From the NCBI GenBank assembly GCA_023525715.1, contig CM042014.1:21361063-21425062 (forward strand): 64,000 bases of DNA, in the 5' to 3' direction. The DNA is from Cichorium intybus. Its lineage: Eukaryota; Streptophyta; Magnoliopsida; Asterales; Asteraceae. The position numbers and the translations under genes are program-made. The notes under the pieces were generated by a model that had not been told where the DNA came from, made no database searches, and saw only the letters and a program-made list of their open reading frames with translations. Shown one piece after another: positions 47,341-60,019 of this stretch; the first letter of the stretch is position 1; the number at the start of each line of letters is the position of its first letter.

Positions 47341-49796
47341 ATATGGTATCAGAACCATCAACTCCCTCACACTTACATTAAATATGTGGATTTGATTAGT
47401 ATACTCTGTGATTGTCGGCATATTATGGATCTCACATATCAGAAAACTTATATTCTACATTTAATTGGAAGTACTTCTTTCTTTAGCTCTTTGAAATTAT
47501 TTTACTCTTCTTTTAGCTCTTTAAAGGCTTTGTAAGACGGCAACAAAGAAGCCGCAATTTTGGTCATTCTAACGACTATAGAAGATTATAAAGATTTCTA
47601 TGTTCTATCGATCCCAGCCTTAACCGCTTTCATGGACCCATTATCCCGAACCACATCTTTTTCTAGTTGTAGACAATCATCTACATCAAAAATAGACAGA
47701 TGATTCTAAAATTCCTATTTCTCAGTTGCCAATAGTTAATCCCTACCATGCTTTTAGTAAACATGTAACTTCATTTTGTCACCTTCTACCCAAACTTTAA
47801 CATGCCCCTTAACAATTCGTTGCTTATAGCTTTAAAGGCCCATATCCAAATAGGTGGGACTCCTCAGGTAAACACCTTTCATGCAACTTTTCTTTACCAA
47901 ATGGCCTATCGAGTTCAAAACCACTCCTTGGACATCATGGTCCCTGAACACAGGAACTCAGGAGATGCTTTATTCCTTAATGTTGATTCTAGTGCAACCC
48001 AAACATGTACTTATGTTCCTAGACATTTAACCATAAAAGAACTTCCAAGCTTCTTCCTGGAAAATGGGTTACAAATTATGAATAAATACATTAGGATCCA
48101 ATGTAGAGAACCACACCCCTAAATTTCTTTCGTCATGAAAATGGCCTTGTAGAAGTAAAGTTTTCTTCTCAACAACCATCACATTACAAAAATATATTCC
48201 TAACCATTCACATGGTACAACCTTCACTGGTAGAATAAACTGGCCATTGTTGGCATGATGTTTGTAATGAAAGATATTCCATTTCAAGTGGTGAAGCAAC
48301 AGAAGTGACACCTATCAACAGTTGGTGTGCACCGGCGGGTTGAGTGAACTGAGGCGGTCCTTGGTCGAGGAGGTTCATAATTGAGGCGGTTCTCAACCGA
48401 GGAGATCCCTTCGTAACATTATTTGTTCATAATAGAATATCACCAAGAAGCGTCTCAAATGCACCCCTTACGGAGGTATGTACATTCAAAAGTCAAATAC
48501 CAAAAAATTTCATATATTAAGATGTTGATGCTTCTCAAAAACAACCTAGACCACATTAGCAAATTTAAACCTCAATCCAATAAAGAAATCTTTATTGGTT
48601 ACTTTTCTAATCGAGTAGCATATTATGTTCTAAACGACATAGTAGAGTCACTGAAGAGATATTTGACATAGATTTTGATGATCAATTCATGTGCAAATCT
48701 ACCAAGCCTCCAAACATTGCTTTTATCCTTGAAAGTGATGTTCCTACCTTTGTGAATCCTGCTTAACTAGTGATTAATATTGATTTTGAATCCTTTTTGG
48801 TCCTCACAAAACAATTATTAATGCTAAGAACATGCATGGTCCCAAATCTCTTATTCAGTAACATTCTTACTTCTGGTCAATTTACACCCATGGCGACCAC
48901 AACCGTAGATGTTCCATTCATGAAACAACTGGGTAATCAGCTTTAAAGGAAATATGGAACCAATATTTGTCTCTTTATAGGAAGAAATCTCCAATTTGGT
49001 CATTAAAGATCTTGATGAGAATACATTTGTTCATTTATTCAATATGCTCGACATGATGCTTCTTGATCCTTAGTTCTTTAAGAACACTTGACTCTGCAAC
49101 TATAGTGTTATTACTCTCAGTGGTAAAATTGATACTCCTCGAACAAGGACTTCTGATTTACCTTAACCAAGAGGTCTAGGCTTCCACAACTGATGATATC
49201 TTTTGAGTCTCAACCTAGTATACAGAGTCTCATCACCCGAGGATATCAAATTTACTGCTGATCGAGGATCATTTATTTTTTTGTTGCCTAACTCTTTTCT
49301 TTTAAGTTCGAGTTTCTCAGATAAAAACGTACAAATGCAACCTCTTATCCGAGTTTCAAAACGAACCTTCTTTCAATCCTTGAAGTCATTTAATGGTAAT
49401 AATAAATAGGATTGAATGCTTTACTTATAAATGGAACATTTATTTCACCTTAAAACATATATGAATGTTTTTGTTCTCCTTTGATCCAATCATAAATAAC
49501 ATGATCCTTTTCTATATGTGTGATTACACGTATGACCATCAGGTTAACTCTCATTACAAAAATGAGTGCAATGGTCAATTCATCCATCTTTGTCAAAAAA
49601 ACATGCCAGTCTTTCCAGAAATGGTTCAGACCCAAACTATGAAACCATCAGGTTTTCAGTATTTTAAAACCAAGTCGAACTGATTTTTAAAACTTTTTTT
49701 GACCCTTTTTCTTTTTCCTCATACTTTCATATTGTATTTCTCTCAAAATCTCAGCAACTACTTTCTAAAACGTATTACACTCTCAAAACTTTCTAT
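47341..49796 (+). pseudogene. Decayed retrotransposon, copia linker recognisable at 48540-48760
   Basis: The stretch ISKFKPQSNKEIFIGYFSNRVAYYVLN (near 48560-48640; written here only to mark the site: motif F-IGY-N-VAY-VLN) fits the segment after copia integrase, followed in a shifted frame by an acidic run (DFDDQFMCKSTKPPN). An open frame of 106 codons at 47802-48122 belongs to no family I recognise. GGTATCAGAACC near 47345 resembles a primer-binding site but has no LTR before it. Stops are common. Confidence 0.4.
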
Positions 49797-49801
49797 TTTT
49801 C

Positions 49802-51168
49802 TGTAATACCGTAATACTAATTAGTAGTGAGATTATGTTAAACTTAGTGTAACTAAGATAAATTAAGATATAATATGTGTTAGGATGTTAAAACCCCATT
49901 TGGGAGATGTTTGGACTTAAAAAATGCTAAAAAGGAGCTACACAAGTCGTGTATGGTCACATGGGTCATGTAGAAAACCTTTAAAAACCAAACAACAAAC
50001 CTTCCAGAGTTACACGGGTCGTGTACCTCTACACGGGTCGTGTAGAGTTTGTTCAGAAAGTATGCAGTGGGTCGAAATGATACTCACACGGGTCGTGTGA
50101 GCGAGTACAGGTTTCAAAATGGTTTTGTTGTAGGTCTCACACGGGCCATGTGGCACAGCAGGCCCTCTTTTTAAAGTCGGATCTCTTTCATTTTGGGGAA
50201 AAGTTTGTTTCGTAAATTGAAGCTAGGGTTCGATATCTTGCGGTTCAAAAGGTAGTTTCCCTTGTTTTAGCTTCAAATTGATGGTTGTATTCCTTGATTT
50301 GAGATGGTTCCAGGTGGTATGGATGAACCACCTGCAACTAAGTATGAGTTGGGTAAGTTTCTTCAATTTGTATGTGAAAGTGAGTTCTAATCTTAAGCTT
50401 TTGTCTCGGGTGTGATAATTATTGTGTATTTGTGGTCGTTTGAGTGTGGTGTTGCAGAAATTATAACTGTAACCTAGTTTCTTTTACCCTAATTGCGTAT
50501 CCTTTTTTAGATGTGTTGATATTGAGATTATTGAGTATTGAGTTTTGACCCGAGCTATTGTGATACAGCTAAGACTAGACAGGAGCACGATACACGTGGT
50601 TCAGGAGTTCCACAGAGTGACCCGACATCAGGTGAGTAGTTACTTATTAGATGAACTGTGCTTTGTTGAGATGTTTATTGCAGATAAGAAGTATGATATG
50701 TATTGATTTGGTTGAGTATAGCCAAACTCGAGTGTTTGAAGCAAAGAGTTATAATGTGTGTATCACACTAAGGACCGAGATAGTCCATTGAGATTTACTT
50801 AACAAGATATTGAATGATACCATCCGATTAATTAATCGTTAATTACTCACTAAGCTCTCCTAGCTCATAAATTGCTTGTTATTGTTATTTGTGTTTAGGT
50901 TCTGGTAGTGGTGACCGCGGGACACGTAGCATGGAGGGATAGCTGGATATCGGACTTGGACATACTTGTTTTGTTTGAACTATAATGTTGACCCGGTTTT
51001 TTTTGTGTAACAGTTATAAATACTTGATGTAAATAAGTTAGAACTTAAACTATATTTTTGTTAATAACTTTGTATGACTTGTTTCTTAATTCAAATTACA
51101 CCTTTTAACTGCGTGTTAATTTTGAGTAAATTAAGGTATAATTTAATTATGAGGAACCGGGTGTTACA
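49802..51168 (+). repeat. Solo LTR, Tekay/Del-like, target duplication TTTTC
   Basis: The ends are TGTAATACCG and CCGGGTGTTACA; TTTTC flanks both sides (49797-49801, 51169-51173). 1367 bp, sense strand plus. It holds the second palindrome type cluster (49938-50153) in its first quarter, and ATCAGGTGAGT at 50627-50637. Confidence 0.88.
49938..50153. repeat. ACACGGGTCGTGT palindrome cluster
   Basis: Exact or near copies: CTACACAAGTCGTGTA (49938), ACATGGGTCATGTAG (49958), TTACACGGGTCGTGTA (50010), CTACACGGGTCGTGTAG (50029), CTCACACGGGTCGTGTGAG (50084) and CTCACACGGGCCATGTG (50136). The arm bases outside ACACG change together on both sides (CTA/TAG, CTC/GAG). Confidence 0.93.
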
Positions 51169-51508
51169 TTTTCAATTCACCACAGGAAAGGGACAATCAA
51201 GTCAGGTAACGTTGGAAAGGGTGCTTCATCTGGCCCCTTTGGAAGTCAAAATCTTTTCTTGTAAGTATCAGGCAGTTCTCACTCCAAGCACTTATGGTAA
51301 ACATTTTCAAGTGATATGCATGGTGGAGTTTCTGGGAATGCATCCACTTTCACGTCCTCTTACACCATCGATTGACGAGTTTCCGCTTTGTGGTCTCACT
51401 GTGGCACACCAATCATTAAAGTTTGACAAAGAAAATCAAAGGATTGAGTTTCACATGGAAGATGGCAACTACGACCTCATCAACCAATCACTGTTTCAGA
51501 TGGAATAA
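51169..51508 (+). pseudogene. Unrecognised coding-like fragment next to the solo LTR
   Basis: An open frame runs to TAA 51506-51508. Its part after the LTR end is about 110 codons of ordinary composition (for example HPLSRPLTPS, LKFDKENQRIEFHMEDGNYD). I do not recognise it; it does not look like gag or pol. Just before it, TTTCTATTTTTC (cut by the LTR) plus AATTCACCACAG would make a good splice acceptor. It may be an exon of a lost gene. Confidence 0.35.
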
Positions 51509-52732
51509 GTCATACATCCATTTCATATCAAAATATACAATTTGCACAACATAGTCTCTAAGATTGCATGCCTCAATTTCATATTTTAATTTATCAATTT
51601 TGTTATTTGAATACTTATTCGTAGAGTGCTTGCATCATTACTCACTTAAGGACTCATATTCCATAATGATTTGCTTACTTTCCACAATTAAGCTTCACAC
51701 ATAACATTCATACCAAATATGTTGTTGTTGAGCAACAATAACCACTGTTTTTAACGTATTCACCATATATTGACCAAATTCTGTCATCCCCAATCGGGTT
51801 TCATCTTCAACATTCACCATTCATAATATCACCCAACTTAATTTTCATGAAACCTAAAGTTCACGAATTTAAACCAAATAAAACTAGATTATGAGTCCTT
51901 ACCTTCAATCCGATCTTTTAAGGTAATAATCTTGTTAAATGGTGTAAAGATATTCAATTTTCGGCTTCAATCCAAAGAAATTCGAGCACAATGGTCTGTC
52001 TTCTATTCTAGAGATGATACCAAATGAAATGAAGCACAATCCCCAATTTTACCATTGGTCAATGAAGTCAACAAGTCAAACTCGTGGGTTAATGGGTGGT
52101 GGTAAATAGACCGAGCACCATTTTCTCATGCCCGCGTGTGAACTATGTGATATGACAAATGCGTTTTCCAGATTTTTTTCAAGTCCTGGAGTGAATTATA
52201 AACTCTTTTTGGGCATGTAAAAACCGCATTAAATCACAAAATTTCCATGGTTTGCTTGATTGTGATGACTGTGCTTTCGAGTATCTTATAATGAATCTTA
52301 AACTTTTAGATCATTGTTGGTATGAAATTCATATGCATTAGAACTTGTACATCATGCAGTACTACTTGTATATTTGATGAATTAGACAAATTTATGCACC
52401 ATGACAACATAAGCACCACCAACTACTTGCAACACATTAATTATCATTATAAGCCACCATATTTCACAAGACAGACATACCATAGTAACATTAGCCATCC
52501 ACCTGGTCATTTCCTACCTTATATTTAGTTTTTCCAAGTACAAAAGAATACATGATTGTAAATACAAAAGTTCTATTATCATCCAAACAGATCACTTAAC
52601 ATTCAAAATTCAGGATAAAACATTTCTGGAGACTCGGTCTCGACCTGAGGCTGAGATCGATGCCAAACATGTTAACTGGATTTGGTGCACCTAATTTTTA
52701 AATTTCCAAAGAAAATACTTAATGCTATATAG
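51509..52732. other. Unassigned AT-rich spacer
   Basis: No gene or element seen up to the LINE tail. Confidence 0.5.
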
Positions 52733-52880
52733 TTTTTTTTGGAAACGGTGAGATTTTATAAAGCAAAAAAAGCCACCAGCTAACAAGACAATATCAGGGG
52801 CAACAAAAAACAACCAAAAAACGACTGAAGTGTCACAACAAAGTTACAAAATTAAAATAAAGACTGACGAAAAACGAAGC

Positions 52881-55800
52881 TCAAAGACATTCAAAAGGAT
52901 CACGACACCACGAATTCCAATTGCATACACCTTGTCTGCTTCTGTGATTAAACCATTGAAATGAGCATGCCACAATGTTGTCTGCAAGTCGCGGAGGAGT
53001 GATAGACACCTTATTGAAGATACGGTCGTTTCTCGCCTTCCAAATAAGCCAAAATGCACAGTATACAATGCAAAGAAATAGATTTCGTTTTTAACACAAT
53101 TCCCCCACATAGCCACATAGTTTAGAAGACCGGTAATAGAATCAACCGCGGGACATTAGCACCGACACCATTTGAAGATCCAGTAGAAGACTTCTTTGGC
53201 AAACGGACAGGAAACCAGAAGGTGGTTGGAAGACTCCACCTCAGCATTACACATTTAGCACAGCAACGGGTAATTAGATAGACCTCGAGCATGTAGGGAA
53301 TCAGCAGTCGGAATACGACCAAGTTGAGCACGCCAGATGAAGCAGCGAACCTTGAGTGGAACGGAGTTGATCCAGTGAATACCATGGCTCGAACTAGACG
53401 ACAGGATGGAATCAATAGCACACCTAACTGCAGCAACATGAAAGGATTTGTCAGGGGAAACAGGACAAAACCACGAATCAGAACAAAAAAAGAGTGAGAG
53501 AGAGTTAACATCCTGATTAAGTTGATTAAATTGCCCAATTTCACGCGGGTCACTAGGAGGGTTCTTCCATCGCCAGAAAACACCATTTGGAGTAATCCTT
53601 TCGGAAACAAAACACGTTTTCCTCCATTCGAGTTTATAGAGGTCAGGGAACCGTTGTTCAAAAGTAAGGGGACCACACCAGGAATCTTTCCAAAATAACA
53701 CCTTATCTCCAGATTCGACTTGACAAGAGATTATTTTCCCAAGACTAAGACCCATCTCAGAAAAATCCTTTTCGATCTCAGCAATGCGAAGCCAAACGCC
53801 ACTCAATGATTTATTTCATGAACAGCTTGGATAATGGTTTTCTATGGAGATTATGAATCTGCGTGATTGTATTACCCCAAGACGAAGTGTCACACACTTT
53901 GAGTCTCCAAATCCATTTGGAGAGGAGGCTAAGATTCATTGCTCGGAGAGAACCGATACCGAGCCCCCCATGTCTTTTGATGCTATAACCGACTTCCAAG
54001 CAACCCAATTTATTACTCTCTTGTCATTTCCTCCCCCCACAGGAAATTCCTTCTAAGTTTTTCCAAGTGATCGATAACACACTTCGGGGCCTTGAATAGG
54101 GAGAAATAGAAAATGGGGAGACTAGATAAAACTGACTTAATCAAGGTGAGACGTCCCCTAAATGAGAGAGTCTTTGCTTTCCAATAAGAAAGTTTGGATT
54201 GAAACTTGTCAATGACGGGTTTCCAATTCTTTTTAAGTGACATATTTGCGCCAACTGGGACTCCAAGATAAGTAAATGGAAAAGTGCCAATATCACATCC
54301 CAGGATTCTAGCAGTGGACACCAATTCAGAATTTGATAATGTAACACCGAAGACTTTGGATTTATGGAAGTTTACTTTGAGCCCAGAGACCATATGGAAG
54401 CCTTTCAGGATCCAGGTCAAATTTTTGAGATTGCTCCGTGACCAATCACCTGCAAATATAACATCATCTGCATACAATAAATGAGAAATACTGGGTTTGT
54501 CTCTAGAGATAGAGATATCGTGGAAGATATTCATTTCGCCAGCAGATTTCATGACTGAGTTAAGACCCTCCATCACTAGAATAAATAAGAATGGTGCTAA
54601 GGGGTCCCCCTGCCGCACACCTTTGCTAACTACGAATTCCTTTGAGGGTGAGCCATTGATCAAAACAGACGCCCGAGAGGAGGATAGATATCCACGGATC
54701 CAACTACGCCAACGAACCCCAAATCCCATTTGTTGCATAATAGAGTCAAGATATCCCTAATTAACCGAGTCAAAAGCCTTATCAAAGTCGACTTTGAAAA
54801 GAAACATCTTATTTTTCGATTTCTTAGCCCAAGTGTACAATTCATTGATTATAAGCGGACCATCAAGAATGTTGCGGTTTTCAATGTATGTCGATTGCTC
54901 CACCCCAATAATCTTGCCAATAACTTTCTTAATTCGTGTGCTAAGAATTTTCGTGATAATTTTATAGATGGATCCAATTAGACTGATAGGTCAATAGTCA
55001 CTGAGGATTGTCGGATCTTTCACCTTAGGGACTAAGGTGATAAATGAGGAGTTGCAACCTCGCGCAATGGAACTCGTCTTCTCGAAATATTTCACCATAT
55101 CAAGCACATCAGGACAGATAAGATCCCAATAAGTCTTAAGGAACTTGAACGTGAAGCCGTCCGGTCCGGGGGCTTTCTCATTTCCGCAATCCCAAACGGC
55201 ACCTTTAATTTCATCGAGGGAGAAAGGAGCCTCGAGTAGAAGCCCATCTTCCAAAGAGAGCATACTAAGATTGGAGCACAGAAGCTGCGGTCTAGATGGC
55301 CAGGGATCTCGAAACTTATCACTAAAGAATTTAAATGCTTCAAGTTTCAAAGCCTCCGCCCCAGTGACCCATGCTCCATTTATCATAAAACTGTGAATTG
55401 CATTTTTACGAACATTGTTATTGATTATGCCATGAAAAAACCTCGAGTTTTCGTCTCCGTCAACCAACCATTTGAGTCGAGATTTCTGTTTGAGGTCAAG
55501 CTTTTTCATGTTTTCAAGCTCGAGTATTTTGTTTTTATTATCTCTCCAAATTTTTCCTTCATCTTCAGATAGACCTCGCACCTCAGCAAGAGAATCAAGA
55601 TCACGGATACAATTTTTTGCAATAATCAATTCGTTATTTTCCTGTTCATGTGTCGATCTACGACAGCATTTTAATGCATCTTTTACAGATTTGAGTTTAT
55701 TGGCAAAAATGATATTAGGGGTACTCCCACAGACTCTCGAAATCCACGCCTTAGCCACCACACCATCAATACCCGGAGATAATAGCCACGAGTTAAAGAA

Positions 55801-56559
55801 ACGAAAAAGGGAAGGACCATAATCAATTTTTTCCGAACAGAGAATAATCGGAGAATGATCAGACAAATGTCGATTTAGCGCGGTAACCGAGGAGGCTGGG
55901 AACAAATTCATGAATTTGTGGCATACTAAAAACCTGTCGAGTTTGCTTAATTTGGCGCCATTTTCCCAAGCATGTGTATATTTCCTACCTCCCATGTTGT
56001 GTTCAAGAAGACCCGCTTCACCAATGAACTTATTAAAAGCCGCAGTTGAGTAAGGACAGAAAACCGAGTTCATACGCTCGTTGGCACGCCTAACACAGTT
56101 GAAGTCACCAAAAAAGATCCACACACCATTCCTGTTGCACTTTAGGTTATATAAATCCATCCAAAGTTGCTTTTTTTTTTCCGTCACCGATTGTGGAGCG
56201 TAGACATTCACAAAGACGAAATCATCATCAAAACCACGAACTTTACCAATACAGGCAAGAAAGAATCGTGATTTGATAGATTCCTTTTTGGAAAATAAGT
56301 TGGAATCCCAAATAGAAAGCAACCCACCAGATCTACCGCAGGCATCAACAAAATCAAGTTCAAAGTTGGAGGGACCCCAGCACCGAAGACCAATATCTAT
56401 AGGTAGAGAAGACAATTGTGTTTCTTGAATACCACAGAAAAGAAGTCTGTGTTCGATCTTTAACTTTTGCACCCATTCGACTTTTGAATTTTCGCCAAGA
56501 CCTCTAATATTAAGTGATAAACAATTTATAATTGGGGATTGATTGCACCATCTCCACAC
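52881..56559 (-). pseudogene. LINE ORF2: endonuclease, reverse transcriptase, zinc-binding C-terminus
   Basis: The endonuclease (56559-55750) has LSLNIRGLG, the catalytic E of GIQET, GDFNCV and the SDHSP end motif. RT begins near 55190 (EKAPGPDGFTF), continues with VDFDKAFDSVN and GVRQGDPLAPFLF, and has the catalytic YADD near 54465. It is followed by the thumb-like YLGVPVG region, then a zf-RVT segment (53255-53400, C..C then H..C) and a C-terminal part with WLIWKARNDRIF. The final codons (DPFECL) end at TGA 52883-52881. Breaks: TGA near 54991, TAG near 54756, two frame changes near 53950-54013, TAA near 53255 and 53162, and a shift near 53060. Two of the stops sit where arginine (CGA) and tryptophan (TGG) are expected. 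It cannot make a protein. Confidence 0.88.
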
Positions 56560-57199
56560 ATAACTTCTCTGAAGATCTGTGACACCCCTCGCTAGGGTTA
56601 ATAATTTAAAACATTTGTTTTCTAAAATAACTTCATTAATTCAAAAAGAAGTTTCATCATCGCGGAAATTAGGTCCCAAAAACATCAAAAGGTTGTTTAA
56701 TAATGTATAGCGAGGAGATATCATGATTCAAGTACAAAAACAAGGTTTAAATGGCCACACATCTCGTGGTCTTCTAGAATCCCCGCCTCGCCTTAAACTC
56801 CTAGCCTTAACCTGAGTACACATCAAAACAGTTAGGCAATGGAAATGCCTAGTGAGTTACCCGAGATTATCTTGCTATGAGTGAAAGGAAAATCCTTAGC
56901 ACTCGAGATAATCTCCAAAAATACTGATTTTATTCATATTTAAACTTATTAAAACATTTTGATAGTTTACACAAATGGATAGTTATGGTATGCAGCATGA
57001 TGCATGAATGCAACTATTCCAACCCATGTCAATCTCTTAGCAGTCCAACTCACCACAGTGGCACCTACCTAAGTTCACGAATAACACGCATGGAGCATGT
57101 CATCCGATCCCCGTATAGGCTAAACTAGAACTAGTGGCCACCACACTAGTCCCATGAGGGTTAGCAAATCCCTCATGCGGTTTCCTATTGTCGGAAACG

Positions 57200-57270
57200 G
57201 TTTCCCTAAATCCGGGACAACAACTCATTTGGGTATTAACCCGTGATTTCCCTAAATCCGGGACAATCAT
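57200..57270. repeat. Two direct repeats of TTTCCCTAAATCCGGGACAA
   Basis: Copies 47 bases apart inside the solo LTR, at the position where other LTRs here carry minisatellites. Confidence 0.88.
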
Positions 57271-57731
57271 TTCATCTTTGTCAAAAGGTTCACACGGTCC
57301 ACCCCTCCTATATGAAATGTATGGAGGAATGATTCAAACATCTTTCAAAACTATAGTAGTATTTCCTTTGTAAAAACATCTTTGAAATAGCTCTTTGAAT
57401 GCCATGAACACATAGATTTATGCAACAGTTAGCACTTAATGGTATGCATGGAATGAGATAAAACATACAAGAGTTAAAAGAGGGATGTGTACTCCCGGTA
57501 ACTCACCTCTCTTACGTCCCAAAGTAGGATATGATTCTTTGCTTTACTTCGATTACTCCTCTCCTACAAGAAATAATATTCAACATTACTAATAGCTCTA
57601 GATTAGTTATACTTCACTAATTAAGAGTAAAATCTTAGTTAAACATGTCCTAAGAGTGGGCTTGAACTTTAGAACCCAAGGCCCAAACCATAAAGCTTAA
57701 GGTCTAAAAACTGAAAAACTGGCCAGACAGA

Positions 57732-57831
57732 GCTACACGGGGCATGTAGCCCTACACGGGTCGTGTAGAAATGCAGGAACCCAACCCGTGGCCTCCAGAC
57801 CCTCCACACGGGTCGTGTGGCCCTGCACGGG
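57732..57831. repeat. ACACGGGTCGTGT palindrome cluster in the LINE-nested LTR
   Basis: CTACACGGGGCATGTAG (57733), CTACACGGGTCGTGTAG (57752), CCACACGGGTCGTGTGG (57804) and TGCACGGGTCGTGTAGA (57822). The core is identical to that of the solo LTR at 49802. Confidence 0.95.
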
Positions 57832-58855
57832 TCGTGTAGACCTGCTGCAAATCCCGATTTTTGGTCATTTTCACTCCTTTTCATCCAATTCAAGGTCCAA
57901 CACTTCTCTAAACTCATAACCATTGAAATAACATTATTCTAACTCAAAATAACAAATCATTACATCCTTTTTAACCATCCAATATCATCTCCATTGAATC
58001 AAATCCATGTTATCATTTCAAGTTTACTTCATGGGCTTAGATCCAAGGAGTATCCAATTCCACCCAATCAAATGACCAATCAATAATGAAATCCTTCCTC
58101 CAATAACTTGGGAATCATTAGGAATCTACTTAAGCTTTTCATAGAACATTTGGAAGATAAGAGTTGATCCAATCATCAAGGTTTTACCATATGATGAGTT
58201 TTTCCCAAAAAACTAGGGTTTCAAATGGATCAACAAGCATCCCAACTGTTCTCCAAGCATATAACAACCAAATTGTAGAAGAATAGTCACTTGAATTCGT
58301 GATTTACATCCTTGGGATCATGGATTCCATCTCCCCCAACATAGAACTCGAATTTAGACTCAATCTACCCCAATAGTGGGTTTTTCAACATGGAGATTAG
58401 ATTTCTTACCTTAGATCTTCAAGAGATTGATGCAATTCACTAAGATCTTGCTGGAAATGAACTTCTCCCTTTGAATCCCTCTTGCAATCGCCCTAGCTCT
58501 CTCTCTTTTCTCAATATCGTGTAAATGGGAAGAGAGATGGGGTTTTCCCCAAACTAAAGACCAAATTTTCACTTAATTGCAAAATAGTCCTTCTAGCTTA
58601 CTAACTCTTGTATAATTGCTATAAAACCCTTCCCCACCACTACTCTAAATTCCAATATTGCATAAAAGTCTCCTTCTAGAACCTCCTATGGTAGATTCCT
58701 TATTCACCCTTAATTAATTATTCTAAATTAATTATTTCTTCAAGATAAGTTAATTAATTTATTTGTTATATTGTAACTATTATGATTATTAAATTTTATT
58801 ATTATTACTATTATTCAATAAATTATTTACCCTAGATAAAGGATGTTACAAGATC

Positions 58856-59650
58856 TCATTGCCTTTATCAATTCCAAAACCCAATTGATTCCCAATATGG
58901 ATAGTGTGTTCGATCTCTTTCGAAAACGACGATAAAGAAGCGGAGGAATCATTTGCATCAGGCCTGTCACAATGACAAGGGGGAGGGGGGGATAACTTGG
59001 TTAAGATCTATCGAGGGGGAAGAGGATCCTTGACTATTGGTCCTGTCAACCGGAGAGGGTGGTCTCCTGTAAGGATTGAATCTCGAGTTTCGCATATCAA
59101 GTTTTCTTCTTTTGGAAGGGGTAAATAGAGGCGAGGCATTGACATTGGTTAAAGGTACTGTATCACCGGCGCCATTGGATCTGTTCGAAGATGGGTCATG
59201 GGGTTCTATTGGGCTAAAGATTGGGAAGTGGGGAATTGGGTTGACATTCGGCCCATTGGGCTCATCTGCACAGTTGACTTGCATCTGATCATCATTAGGT
59301 AGCGACTGAACAAACTCCGATAAGGCATCAGCATTGGTTTGATCATCCACCGGTGTAGTAGAATGATCACCCGGGGTAACATTATCCTCTTTGATCTCGC
59401 CTTCTTCATAAGCATTGTCGTTATGTACCCATGTGTCAGAAACTCCCTCATCATCATCCTCATCACCATCAATATTTTCGTCATCACTAGAATCAGACGA
59501 GTAATCAGAGTTATTGCAAAACGGAGACCAATCTTCATCAATCTCAATGACCCCGATTCTATGATTGCTACCGTTAATACTCACCGTAATTTCTTTAATT
59601 TCATGAAATATAATGTCAGAAAAATCAAATTTCCGAATTGCAAATATTTT
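58856..59650 (-). pseudogene. LINE ORF1 C-terminal part, cut by the solo LTR
   Basis: From about 59640 to 58967 (minus) there is an open frame of at least 205 codons: a short conserved start (HRIGVIEIDEDWSPF), a long acidic, Ser-rich stretch, a basic patch (PSKRRKLDMR) and IDLNQVIPPSP. It stops at 58967, but shifting one base gives a typical ORF1 tail (EIEHTIHIGNQLGFGIDK) that runs across the LTR insertion and ends at TAA 56528-56526, overlapping the start of ORF2. The role in the family is RNA-binding; no CCHC motif is left here because the 5' part is missing. ATG 59584 is internal to the original gene. Confidence 0.7.
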
Positions 59651-60019
59651 TTTTTCGAAACACTAGGTTATTAATTTTATGATACATGCATGTTGAAAAG
59701 ATAGTCATTTTGTAATATGACTTTCCCATTTTTGGTATTTTTGTGATCAACTCTTGAAGATATATATGATTATGTAGGAGTATGCATGTAAAACTAGTAC
59801 CTGCAAAGAAAGAAGAGAGGGGGACTTAGAACTTGACAGGGAATTTACAAATCTTGACTTAAAGTTTCATGAAATGATAATGAGAAAACCTAACTAGAAC
59901 AAAAAAGAAAAGTTTCAAACCAAAAAAAAAAAAGTGAAGATGCAGGAAAATCAAAGAGGGGTCCTTCAAAAGTGATTCTGATACGATCTCTACAAACAGT
60001 AGCTAGAGACAACTTTTGA
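59651..60019. other. 3' flank of the WIP gene, up to the truncated LINE
   Basis: The presumed 3' untranslated region (minus) reaches from 60019 toward about 59850. No clear poly(A) signal identified. Confidence 0.5.

Larger units (their letters stand above)
56578..58850 (-). repeat. Solo LTR inserted in the LINE, target duplication AGATC
   Basis: The ends are TGTGACACCCC and GGATGTTACA; AGATC flanks both sides (56573-56577, 58851-58855). 2273 bp; sense strand minus. It holds a palindrome cluster (57732-57831), the direct repeat TTTCCCTAAATCCGGGACAA (57201 and 57248) and GGTAACTCACCT near 57498, the complement of a splice-donor-like word. Confidence 0.92.
52733..59650 (-). mobile_element. Decayed L1-like LINE with a solo LTR inside
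   Basis: Minus strand. The 3' end is a T8 run on the plus strand (52733-52740) preceded, in sense, by ATAAAATCTCACCGTTTCC, a common plant LINE ending. ORF2 lies at 52881-56559, and the end of ORF1 is on both sides of the LTR at 56578-58850. The 5' end is truncated inside ORF1 at about 59650. No target duplication for the LINE was found. Confidence 0.85.

Noticed and set aside
47340..47360. GGTATCAGAACC as a copia primer-binding site
   Set aside because: No LTR precedes it and the match is partial.
59339..59674. 111-codon plus-strand frame over LINE ORF1
   Set aside because: Antisense shadow of the acidic ORF1 region.
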